A stretch of DNA of 12,094 nucleotides from Nitrospirota bacterium (GTDB lineage Bacteria > Nitrospirota > Nitrospiria > Nitrospirales > NS-4), in the NCBI GenBank assembly GCA_005877855.1, contig VBOF01000019.1:1-12094 (forward strand). Reading direction: 5' to 3'. Position 1 is the stretch's first letter. Each line of letters opens with the position of its first letter. The notes beneath the pieces are model-generated. The model made no database searches. It had not been told where the DNA came from and saw only the letters and a list, made by a program, of their open reading frames with translations. Both the position numbers and the translations under genes were made by a program. Shown piece by piece: positions 6,313-12,094 of the stretch.

Positions 6313-8583
6313 ATGTTTGCACATTCCGTGACAACTCTCATGTCTTCCTTTACATTTCTGTCTCGTGCCTTTCGGCGCCGTGCCCTGCTCGCTGCCGTCG
6401 GCGTGGTGCTCGTCCTCGGCTCAGCCGTTTCCGCCGACCTACCGGGTGGGGCCTCGTGTGCGGAGCCAGCCTTCTGCCTAGCCCAGGCCGTCCATGCGTT
6501 GACTCAGCAGGACCAGGAGACGGCGACCGGCCTTTTGCAGGGGCTGATCGATCAATTTTCGGGGACGCCGTGGGCCGGTCGCGCCGAGCTGTTGCTGGGG
6601 AAGTGGTACCAGGAGCAAGGCGATCGGCAGGCGATTCGCTATCTTGTGGCTGCGCCATTGCATCTGCCCGCGGTCGGCGATTACGCGCACTTCTACCTCG
6701 GAGAGGCGGGGATGAAGGGCGGCGACTACAACGGAGCCGCGACAGCCTTTGACTTACTCGTCGAGCGCTACGCGGACAGTCTGCTCAGGCCCCAGGCCCT
6801 GGCGCGGGCGGCCGAGGCTTGGTTCCTGGCCGACGATTGCCGACGGGAGCGGGAGCGGCAAGCTCAGTTTCTGTCGGAGTACAGCAGCCACGCCTTGGCG
6901 CCTGCCGTGCTCTTGCGCCACGGCGAGTGCCTGCAGAAAGCGGGAGACACTCTCAGCGTGGTCGCGACCTATTGGCGCATCTGGACCCAGTATGCGGCTT
7001 CCCCGCAAGCCGACGACGCTGCGGCGCGACTGGAGCGCTTGCGGAGCGAAGGCGCCGCGATTCCCGAATTGACGGCAGAAGAGCGCTGGGTGCGCGCCAA
7101 GACGCTGTTCGACGCCGGCCAGTACCCCAAGGCGGTGAAGGCCTGCGAAGAGGTCCTCAAGGGTTCGCCCGGCGGGCTGCACCGGGAACAGGCCAGGCTG
7201 AACCTCGGGATCGCGCACATGCGGCTCAAACGCTATGACGACGCCCGCGCGAGCTTAGAGCAATTGGTGAAAAGCGGGACGAACGGGTCCGCCCAGGAGG
7301 CCATCGTCTTGCTGGCCCGGATCTTCCTGCGGCTGGGGCTGGACGAGCCTTTCCTGGCCCTGGCGCGCGAAGCCGAAGCCGGACGTTTCTCAGGCGAGGC
7401 GAAAGGGAAGTTCTTGATGATGCTGGCCGCCCAGCATGCGGATCGTGGTCGTGCGGATCAGGCGATCCAGACCTATCAGCAAGTCGGGCGAAGGGAGAAG
7501 CCGGAGGGCCTGGCCGCTGAAGGCTATTGGCGCGCCGGGTGGCTGCTCTACAAGAGCGGGCGCTATGAAGAAGCGATGCGCTCTTTTGATGAGGCCGTGC
7601 GGCTCCAGTCGGACGGCCCTGTCCGCTTGGCGGCGCTCTATTGGAAGGGACGGAGTCTGGAGAAGGCCGGCGAGCCGCAGAAGGCGGCCACGCTCTTCGA
7701 GGCGCTGTGCGCAGAGGCCCCGTTGACCTATTACTGTCACACGGCGCGAACGCGTAAGGGCCTGGGCGAGATGAGCCGCGCCGTCGGTGGTGAGGGAGGC
7801 GGCGTGTCGTTCTCTGGGTTGGATCCGCAGGACAGGGCGGTCACGGCCGATGTGCACTACCAGCGCGCCGTGGAACTTCGCCTGGTGGGTCTGCTGCGCG
7901 AGGCCGGGGAAGAGCTGGGCATGCTGCCCGGACGGATCGGCGGAGACCGGGGGGCCGTTCTGTGGCTGGCTAGCCGGTTCAAAGAGGTTGGGGAGTACCA
8001 TCGCGCCCTCAAATTGGTGCAACTGTTCTTCCCGGATGTGATCGACCGCGGCATCACCGGTGTGCCTCCGGCGTTCTGGGAGTTGGCCTACCCGCAGGGA
8101 CTCTTGCCAGTGATCCAGACGGTGGCGGATCACGGCGTGGACCCGCATCTCGTGGCCGCGATCATCCGGGAAGAGAGCACGTACAACCCGGCAGCGGTGT
8201 CGCAGGCCGGGGCGCTGGGCCTGATGCAGGTGACGCTCCAGACCGGGGAGAGGATCGCGAGCCGGCTGGGCGGCGAGGCGTTCAACCCAGAACGTTTGTT
8301 CGACCCCATCTACAACATCAAGCTCGGAAGCCGGTATCTGGGACAGCTGGCGGAGAGATTCAATCGCAATCCGATCTATACGATCGCGGCGTACAATGCC
8401 GGCCCCGATGTCGTCGCCAAATGGGCGCAGCAGCTCGGCGGTGGCGATCCAGATGAATTCATCGAGTCGATCCCCTATACGGAGACCCGGCTCTACGTGA
8501 AGCGGGTTTTGCGGAGCTACCGGGAATACAAGCGGGTCAGCGGGCTCGAGTGCAGCGCGTCGTTTTTTGAGAAGGGGTGCTGA
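6313..8583 (+). CDS. slt: Soluble lytic murein transglycosylase, Slt70-like with TPR-like repeats
   Basis: A 756-residue periplasmic peptidoglycan-cleaving enzyme. It cuts the MurNAc-GlcNAc bond non-hydrolytically, leaving 1,6-anhydro ends. Residues 1-41 form a signal peptide (RRR, hydrophobic core, GSAVSA cleavage). From about 45 to 590 the protein is alanine-rich helical repeat, with TPR-like units such as AEGYWRAGWLLYKSGRYEEA and LNLGIAHMRLKRYDDARASL. The C-terminal SLT domain begins near 598: catalytic E621 in REES, then GALGLMQV, and AYNAG at 693-697. The protein ends with two cysteines in SGLECSASFFEKGC. The start is uncertain. ATG 6313 would give a leaderless mRNA from the promoter just upstream; ATG 6340 gives a shorter signal peptide and a 28-base leader but has no Shine-Dalgarno. 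An upstream ATG at 6250 precedes the promoter. It is divergent from rlmN and heads the series toward zapA. Confidence 0.93.
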   Translation: MFAHSVTTLMSSFTFLSRAFRRRALLAAVGVVLVLGSAVSADLPGGASCAEPAFCLAQAVHALTQQDQETATGLLQGLIDQFSGTPWAGRAELLLGKWYQEQGDRQAIRYLVAAPLHLPAVGDYAHFYLGEAGMKGGDYNGAATAFDLLVERYADSLLRPQALARAAEAWFLADDCRRERERQAQFLSEYSSHALAPAVLLRHGECLQKAGDTLSVVATYWRIWTQYAASPQADDAAARLERLRSEGAAIPELTAEERWVRAKTLFDAGQYPKAVKACEEVLKGSPGGLHREQARLNLGIAHMRLKRYDDARASLEQLVKSGTNGSAQEAIVLLARIFLRLGLDEPFLALAREAEAGRFSGEAKGKFLMMLAAQHADRGRADQAIQTYQQVGRREKPEGLAAEGYWRAGWLLYKSGRYEEAMRSFDEAVRLQSDGPVRLAALYWKGRSLEKAGEPQKAATLFEALCAEAPLTYYCHTARTRKGLGEMSRAVGGEGGGVSFSGLDPQDRAVTADVHYQRAVELRLVGLLREAGEELGMLPGRIGGDRGAVLWLASRFKEVGEYHRALKLVQLFFPDVIDRGITGVPPAFWELAYPQGLLPVIQTVADHGVDPHLVAAIIREESTYNPAAVSQAGALGLMQVTLQTGERIASRLGGEAFNPERLFDPIYNIKLGSRYLGQLAERFNRNPIYTIAAYNAGPDVVAKWAQQLGGGDPDEFIESIPYTETRLYVKRVLRSYREYKRVSGLECSASFFEKGC

Positions 8584-8837
8584 CGGACGTGGATAAGATG
8601 GCCGCCCTTGAGGCGAAGGTCAAAGATCTCATCAAGCACTCCACCGGGCTGAAGCGGCGGGCGGTGCAGCTGGAATCCCGCCTCCGCGAGGCGGACGCCA
8701 AGCTGGCACGCCACGCGGCCGACTCCCGCCAGCGGGAGAAGGAGCGGGAATGGCTCCGGGGCCGATTGCGGAAGGTTCTGGGCGAGCTGGAGCTCATCGA
8801 ACATCGCGAGGACGACCGGCACGGAGGCAAGAGCTGA
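8577..8837 (+). CDS. Short coiled-coil protein upstream of zapA (ZapB-like)
   Basis: At most 86 residues, almost wholly charged helix with heptad leucines (for example LESRLREADAKL and REWLRGRLRKVLGELELI) and no membrane segment. Small coiled-coil genes lying directly before zapA in other bacteria are ZapB-like, where ZapB binds ZapA and helps bundle the FtsZ ring and link it to the chromosome terminus. Size, composition and position fit that role, but coiled coils are too alike for a firm family call. Three starts are possible: GTG 8577 overlapping the slt stop, GTG 8589 with AAGGGG 11 bases upstream, and ATG 8598. The second has the best ribosome binding site. The gene overlaps or abuts slt and ends 22 bases before zapA, so the three are probably cotranscribed. 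Confidence 0.72.
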   Translation: MLTDVDKMAALEAKVKDLIKHSTGLKRRAVQLESRLREADAKLARHAADSRQREKEREWLRGRLRKVLGELELIEHREDDRHGGKS

Positions 8838-8859
8838 CGCTCATGAACGGAGGACGACG

Positions 8860-9141
8860 GTGAGCCAGAGATTTGAGGTCGAGATCTACGGCCAGCGGTA
8901 CGCGATCCGGGGGGAAGCCGACCAGGCGTATGTCAACGAGCTGGCCAGGGAAGTCGACGAGCAGATGCGGACCCTGGCCGGTGGTATGAAAGTGGCCACG
9001 CCCGCCAAGGTAGCCATCCTGGCGGCCTTGAACCTGGCGCACCAGCTCCATCAGGCGCGCAAGTTCCAGCACGAGAAGGTGGAGCAGTTGGCTGACAGCC
9101 TTATCAGTTCGATCGAAGAGACACTCGGCGGCGCCAGGTAG
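8860..9141 (+). CDS. zapA: Cell division protein ZapA
   Basis: A 93-residue cytoplasmic protein of the ZapA family, which forms tetramers that crosslink FtsZ protofilaments in the Z-ring. The N-terminal part VEIYGQRYAIRGEADQAYV gives the conserved beta strand pair of the ZapA head, with the family's YxIRG-type sequence. The central LAREVDEQM and VAILAALNLAHQL match the conserved helix region, and the C-terminal helix is a coiled coil. Length agrees with the short ZapA type. The start is a GTG with GGAGG (8849-8853) six bases upstream; a nearby ATG at 8843 is out of frame. It follows the coiled-coil gene by 22 bases and precedes the RNA candidate, the same arrangement as zapA followed by ssrS in proteobacteria. 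Confidence 0.93.
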   Translation: MSQRFEVEIYGQRYAIRGEADQAYVNELAREVDEQMRTLAGGMKVATPAKVAILAALNLAHQLHQARKFQHEKVEQLADSLISSIEETLGGAR

Positions 9142-9152
9142 GGCTTTTTTTC

Positions 9153-9181
9153 TTGCAAGCGTGTAGGCGGTTTGCTACACT
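9153..9181 (+). promoter_or_regulatory. Sigma70-type promoter of the non-coding RNA
   Basis: TTGCAA (9153-9158), a spacer of exactly 17 bases, and TACACT (9176-9181), itself preceded by TGC as an extended -10. A run of seven T (9145-9151) just before the -35 could act as an AT-rich upstream element. The predicted start is A9188, about seven bases after the -10. This is the best-matching promoter I see in the window, and no open reading frame follows it. Confidence 0.7.
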
Positions 9182-9187
9182 GGCGCG

Positions 9188-9460
9188 AGGACGGGAACGG
9201 AATGATCCCGTCGGTGGAATGCCTTACGAGTGGTAGGGTTTGGGGCAAGGCGGAACAAGACGATTCAAGAGGATGAGCAGTTTTCGTTAGACCTGACCGG
9301 TTCGGCCGACACAACAGGATGTGGACAGGGGGCGAGCCTGAAGTAGCAGGAATACTTTATGGCTCTGAAAAGCCCATGGGGAACAGGGTATTCGGTTTCG
9401 GAACGAGGGACATCCGACACAGTGGTTCATGGACAGACAAGGGCTGAAGCCTCGTCCTGA
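9188..9460 (+). ncRNA. ssrS: Structured non-coding RNA, 6S RNA candidate
   Basis: About 270 bases without a convincing reading frame, following a strong promoter directly after zapA, the standard place for 6S RNA, which mimics an open promoter and sequesters sigma70 RNA polymerase. The predicted 5' end AGGACGGG (9188-9195) pairs with CTCGTCCT (9451-9458), closing the molecule as in 6S. Inside, GGATGT (9317-9322) pairs with ACATCC (9410-9415), enclosing an arm of GGGC/GCCC (9330-9333/9372-9375), GAGCC/GGCTC (9334-9338/9361-9365) and AAGTA/TACTT (9341-9345/9353-9357). The 3' part (GACACA near 9416, CAAGGG and AGCC near 9438-9450) loosely recalls the 3' half of E. coli 6S as I remember it. It is longer than the usual 180-200 bases, and I see no intrinsic terminator. 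It could instead be an unrelated sRNA or a long rny leader. Confidence 0.55.
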
Positions 9461-9574
9461 CGACTCTTCCTCCCTCCCGTTTGCGTCCTTCCGGCCAAGG
9501 GGCTCGCTTCTGTAAACGTCTTCTCCGTCCGCCTTTCACCGACACGCTTCCATTTCCGCCCCAATGCGATGTTG
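9461..9574. other. Intergenic segment between RNA candidate and rny control region
   Basis: Pyrimidine-rich on the plus strand (TCTTCCTCCCTCCCG and TTCTCCGTCCGCC type runs). No reading frame with a plausible start, no T-run terminator and no clear hairpin was seen. It separates the structured RNA from the repeat array upstream of rny. Confidence 0.35.
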
Positions 9575-9600
9575 ACCCGTTGCTGGTGACCCGTTGCAAT
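9572..9600 (+). promoter_or_regulatory. Candidate promoter for rny
   Basis: TTGACC (9572-9577), a 17-base spacer and TGCAAT (9595-9600). The -35 matches consensus at five of six positions, the -10 at four of six. Transcription would start near 9607. The promoter lies inside the CCCGTTGC repeat array, so a protein binding the array would compete with RNA polymerase. It may be fortuitous. Confidence 0.35.
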
Positions 9601-9631
9601 TGAAGAGCAACGGGCGCCCCGAGCAACGGGT
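9575..9631. repeat. Four-copy GCAACGGG array: two direct and two inverted copies
   Basis: ACCCGTTGC occurs at 9575-9583 and 9589-9597, and its complement GCAACGGG at 9607-9614 and 9623-9630 (the last extended by T). The inner pair makes an 8-bp stem with a nine-base loop; the outer pair adds a 9-bp stem, and the linker GGTG (9585-9588) can pair with CGCC (9615-9618). The whole can therefore fold as one long imperfect hairpin of about 20 pairs. The right half is also a tandem 16-base duplication, GCAACGGGCGCCCCGA then GCAACGGGTGCCCCGT (9607-9622, 9623-9638), with two differences. It may act as DNA operator sites or as an RNA hairpin in the rny leader. Confidence 0.85.
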
Positions 9632-9671
9632 GCCCCGTACGCGATGGCTCCGTCCTGCGGGGCGGGGAGCC
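9632..9671 (+). promoter_or_regulatory. Interlocking alternative hairpins in the rny leader
   Basis: GCCCCG (9632-9637) can pair with CGGGGC (9658-9663), and GGCTCC (9646-9651) can pair with GGAGCC (9666-9671). The two helices interleave, so they are alternatives rather than nested. The second helix ends 17 bases before the AAGGGAG ribosome binding site. The layout resembles a switch that alters access to the ribosome binding site, but no ligand domain is recognisable and no U-run makes either arm a terminator. Confidence 0.45.
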
Positions 9672-9695
9672 GTCGTCGTTCTGGCGTGAAGGGAG

Positions 9696-11270
9696 GTGGA
9701 CACCATTCCAGAACTGGCCATTGTGATCATTGCGGTGGCCGCCGGAGCGGCCCTCGGCGCCGGAATGCTCTGGCTCATTCACGGCAAGGTGGTCGCTTCG
9801 CGCTTCCGTGAGGCGGAGGATCGCGCGGCCCAGATCGTTCGGACGGCCGAGAAAGAGGCCTCCACACAAGCTCGCGAGGCTCAGCTGGAAGCCAAGGACA
9901 TGATCGTCCAGGCGAAGGCCGAGCTCGACAAGGAAATGCAGGGTCAGCGCAACGAGATCCTTGCGCTGGAGAAGCGGTTAATCCAGAAAGAGGAGTCCCT
10001 GGACCGCCGGATGTCCAATTCCGACCGTCGCGAGTCCGAGCTCCAGAAACGAGAGAAGACGGTGGCGGCCCTGGAGAAGGCCGTGGAGGAAAAAGAGACA
10101 GAGGTGGCCCGCCTGGCCCAGGAGCGCACCAAGGCGCTCGAATACGCCTCGGGCATGACGGCCGACGAGGCCAAGGCGGCGCTCTTGCAGCAGGTGGAGA
10201 GCGAGGCCAAGTTCGAGGCTGCCAAGATGATCAAGCGGATCCAGGACGAGACCAAAGAGATGGCCGATCGGGAAGCCAAGGAGATCATTACCCGATCCAT
10301 CCAGCGCATCACGCGGGACTACGTGGCGGAGGCGACGATCTCGGTGGTGCCGCTCCCGAGCGACGGCATGAAGGGACGAATCATCGGTCGGGAGGGCCGG
10401 AACATCCGGGCGCTGGAAGCCGCGACGGGCATCGATCTGGTCGTGGACGAAACGCCCGAGGCGGTCCTGATCTCCGGCTTCGATCCGCTGCGCCGGGAGA
10501 TCGCGAAGGTGTCGCTGGAGCGGCTGATGGCGGACGGACGGATCCACCCGACCCGCATCGAAGAGGTGGTCGAGAGGGTCAAGAAGGACCTGGACAAGAT
10601 GATGCTCGAGGAGGCTGAGAAGGTGCTCTTCGAGCTGGGGATCACCAACCTTCATCCGGAGATCGTGAAGCTCCTGGGCAAGCTCAAGTTCCGGACGAGC
10701 TACGGGCAGAACAACCTCTACCACGCGAGGGAGGCGGCCTACATCTGCGGGATCATGGCGTCGGAACTGGAGTTGGATGTCAAGCTCTCGCGGCGCGGCG
10801 CCCTGATGCACGACATGGGCAAGGCGCTGAGCCAGGAGGAGGAAGGCCCGCACGCCATCATCGGCGCGGACTTCGCCAAGAAGTACGGGGAAGAGCCCCG
10901 GGTGGTCAACGCCATCGCCGCGCACCACGAACAGGTCGAGCCGATCTGTCCCGAAACGGTGCTCGTGGCAGCGGCGGAATCGCTGTCGGCGGCGCGGCCG
11001 GGGGCCCGGCGGGAGACCGTCGAGGCTTACATCAAGCGCCTCGAGAAGCTGGAAAAGCTGGCCGTGGACTACAAGGGCGTGGACAAGGCCTACGCCATCC
11101 AGGCCGGCCGGGAGATCCGGGTGATCGTGAGGCAGGACGCGATCACGGACGCGGAATGCTCCGTCCTGTCCCGCGACCTGGCCCGCAAGATCGAGCAGGA
11201 GCTGACGTATCCCGGCCAGATCAAGGTCACGGTCATCCGGGAGAGCCGGTTTACAGACATCGCGAAGTGA
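9696..11270 (+). CDS. rny: Ribonuclease Y
   Basis: A 524-residue membrane-anchored endoribonuclease that starts mRNA decay. In order: a transmembrane helix at about 8-28 (IVIIAVAAGAALGAGMLW); a long charged coiled coil to about 200; a KH RNA-binding domain with GRIIGREGRNIR at 227-238; and an HD phosphohydrolase domain with metal-binding H372-D373 in LMHDMGKA followed by AAHHEQVEP. Length and the HD position agree closely with B. subtilis RNase Y (520 residues). The GTG at 9696 lies directly against the purine-rich AAGGGAG, giving almost no spacing. The ATT at 9705 (residue 4) has ideal spacing from GGGAGG, so the true N-terminus may be three residues shorter. It is followed after 18 bases by its partner gene ymdB. 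An unusual leader with repeats and alternative helices lies upstream. Confidence 0.96.
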   Translation: MDTIPELAIVIIAVAAGAALGAGMLWLIHGKVVASRFREAEDRAAQIVRTAEKEASTQAREAQLEAKDMIVQAKAELDKEMQGQRNEILALEKRLIQKEESLDRRMSNSDRRESELQKREKTVAALEKAVEEKETEVARLAQERTKALEYASGMTADEAKAALLQQVESEAKFEAAKMIKRIQDETKEMADREAKEIITRSIQRITRDYVAEATISVVPLPSDGMKGRIIGREGRNIRALEAATGIDLVVDETPEAVLISGFDPLRREIAKVSLERLMADGRIHPTRIEEVVERVKKDLDKMMLEEAEKVLFELGITNLHPEIVKLLGKLKFRTSYGQNNLYHAREAAYICGIMASELELDVKLSRRGALMHDMGKALSQEEEGPHAIIGADFAKKYGEEPRVVNAIAAHHEQVEPICPETVLVAAAESLSAARPGARRETVEAYIKRLEKLEKLAVDYKGVDKAYAIQAGREIRVIVRQDAITDAECSVLSRDLARKIEQELTYPGQIKVTVIRESRFTDIAK

Positions 11271-11288
11271 AACCCGGGAACAGACCGC

Positions 11289-12094
11289 GTGAAAATTCTC
11301 TTCATCGGCGACATCATCGGCGAGCCGGGACGCAAGACCGTGGCCCGGCAGGTGCCGCGGCTCGTCCGCGAACGCGGGGTGGCCTGCGTCATCGCCAACG
11401 CGGAAAACGCCGCGGGTGGGTTCGGCGTCACGCCGGACGTGGCTCGGGAGCTGTTCGCGGCGGGTGTGCACGTGCTCACGAGCGGCAACCACATCTGGGA
11501 CAAGAAGGAGATCATCGACTACATCAAGGACGAACCCAGGCTCCTGCGGCCCGCCAACTATCCCAAGGGCGTCCCGGGCCTCGGCCGCGTCGTGGTGACG
11601 ACCACCGCGGGTGAGAAAGTCGGGGTGGTGCAGGTGATGGGGCGAGTGTGCATGCCCACGGTGGACTGCCCGTTCCGGGTCGTCCGGCACGAGGTCGAGG
11701 CGGTCAAGCAGGAGGCGCGGACCGTGATCGTGGACATGCACGCAGAGGCGACCTCCGAAAAGATGGCGATGGGCCATTTTTGCGACGGCCGCGCCAGCCT
11801 GGTGGTCGGCACCCACACCCACGTGCCGACCGCCGATCACCAGATCCTGTCCGGCGGCACCGCCTATATGAGCGACGCCGGCATGACCGGCGATTACGAT
11901 TCGATCATCGGCATGCAGAAGGACGAGCCGCTGCATCGTTTCACCACCGGGATTTCCTCCGCCCGGTTCGAGCCGGCGCTAGGGGTCGCGACACTCAGCG
12001 GTGTCGCGGTCGAGACCGACGACGCAACAGGTCTTGCGACGCGGATCGCGCCGGTGCGAAGGGGTGGAAGGCTGGCGCCGACGGTACCGGATTT
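11289..12094 (+). CDS. ymdB: YmdB-type metallophosphoesterase (TIGR00282 family), 3' end outside window
   Basis: A di-metal phosphodiesterase; B. subtilis YmdB hydrolyses 2',3'-cyclic AMP and works with RNase Y in controlling motility and biofilm states. The metal and catalytic residues fall at the same numbers as in B. subtilis: D8 in FIGDIIG, E39 and N40 in NAEN, N67 and H68 in GNHIWD, H151 in DMHAEATSEK, and H176/H178 in GTHTHVP. The visible 268 codons already cover the usual family length (about 265-270), so only the last few residues and the stop are missing. The GTG start at 11289 has a weak GGGA ten bases upstream, and translation may depend on the rny stop 18 bases before. It is almost certainly cotranscribed with rny. 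Confidence 0.93.
   Translation, partial: MKILFIGDIIGEPGRKTVARQVPRLVRERGVACVIANAENAAGGFGVTPDVARELFAAGVHVLTSGNHIWDKKEIIDYIKDEPRLLRPANYPKGVPGLGRVVVTTTAGEKVGVVQVMGRVCMPTVDCPFRVVRHEVEAVKQEARTVIVDMHAEATSEKMAMGHFCDGRASLVVGTHTHVPTADHQILSGGTAYMSDAGMTGDYDSIIGMQKDEPLHRFTTGISSARFEPALGVATLSGVAVETDDATGLATRIAPVRRGGRLAPTVPD

Noticed and set aside
9128..9152. Possible terminator after zapA ending in seven T
   Set aside because: The only stem before the T-run is about three pairs (GCC/GGC). The T-run fits better as an AT-rich element upstream of the RNA promoter.
9632..9671. An H-type pseudoknot riboswitch in the rny leader
   Set aside because: The two helices interleave, but the loop that would cross the first six-pair helix is only two bases. 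Alternative hairpins are sterically more reasonable than a pseudoknot.
9357..9869. A 170-codon open frame on the minus strand across the zapA-rny intergenic region
   Set aside because: Its translation is low-complexity Arg/Gly/Ser-rich without motif, it runs into the 5' end of rny, and the region is better explained by RNA structure and repeats.
9978..11936. A 652-codon open frame on the minus strand opposite rny and ymdB
   Set aside because: It is the complement of two well-supported genes in GC-rich DNA. The translation is His/Asp/Arg/Leu-rich without domains, typical of an antisense shadow.
1..12094. CRISPR array, tRNA, rRNA, insertion sequence, prophage or defence system
   Set aside because: No regularly spaced repeat, no tRNA cloverleaf, no transposase or integrase and no restriction, toxin or nuclease gene of defence type was found. 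The single HTPGPW gene is not enough to call a prophage.

Overview
The window is GC-rich and gene-dense. It carries housekeeping genes in a combination that fits a Nitrospira-like member of the Nitrospirota. This is an inference from gene content and base composition; no taxonomic marker such as rRNA is present, and a deltaproteobacterial-type relative cannot be excluded.

Layout. Positions 1-104 (minus) hold the first 34 codons of a GYD-domain protein. After a 259-base intergenic region come two plus-strand genes: a membrane acyl-CoA/acyl-lipid desaturase (364-1233) and a small protein of a phage-associated HTPGPW-type family (1250-1555). The latter meets larE tail to tail, and the two stop codons share the palindrome CTATAG. 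A tightly packed minus-strand operon, read from 6221 down to 1550, encodes the 23S rRNA/tRNA methyltransferase RlmN, an active exported M16 zinc peptidase, a degenerate exported M16 partner joined by an ATGA overlap, and LarE. Divergently from rlmN, a plus-strand series encodes a soluble lytic transglycosylase with a TPR-like N-terminal region, a short coiled-coil protein resembling ZapB, ZapA, a non-coding stretch of 554 bases, RNase Y (rny) and its functional partner YmdB (cut by the window end).

The non-coding stretch 9142-9695 is the most interesting part. It starts with a good sigma70-type promoter (TTGCAA, 17-base spacer, TACACT). The predicted transcript's first bases pair with a segment about 265 bases downstream and enclose further nested helices. 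Directly downstream of zapA, this is the usual place of 6S RNA, and I call it a 6S RNA candidate. It is followed by a four-copy array of CCCGTTGC/GCAACGGG (two direct, two inverted) that overlaps a candidate rny promoter, and then by two interlocking, mutually exclusive GC-rich helices just before the rny ribosome binding site. Together these suggest a regulated leader or operator controlling RNase Y.

Functionally the right half links cell-wall turnover (Slt), Z-ring assembly (ZapA and the coiled coil), a probable RNA-polymerase-regulating RNA and mRNA decay (RNase Y/YmdB). The left half is membrane lipid modification, rRNA modification and envelope proteolysis. I see no CRISPR array, tRNA, rRNA, insertion sequence or defence island. 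The only mobile-element flavour is the small HTPGPW-type gene.
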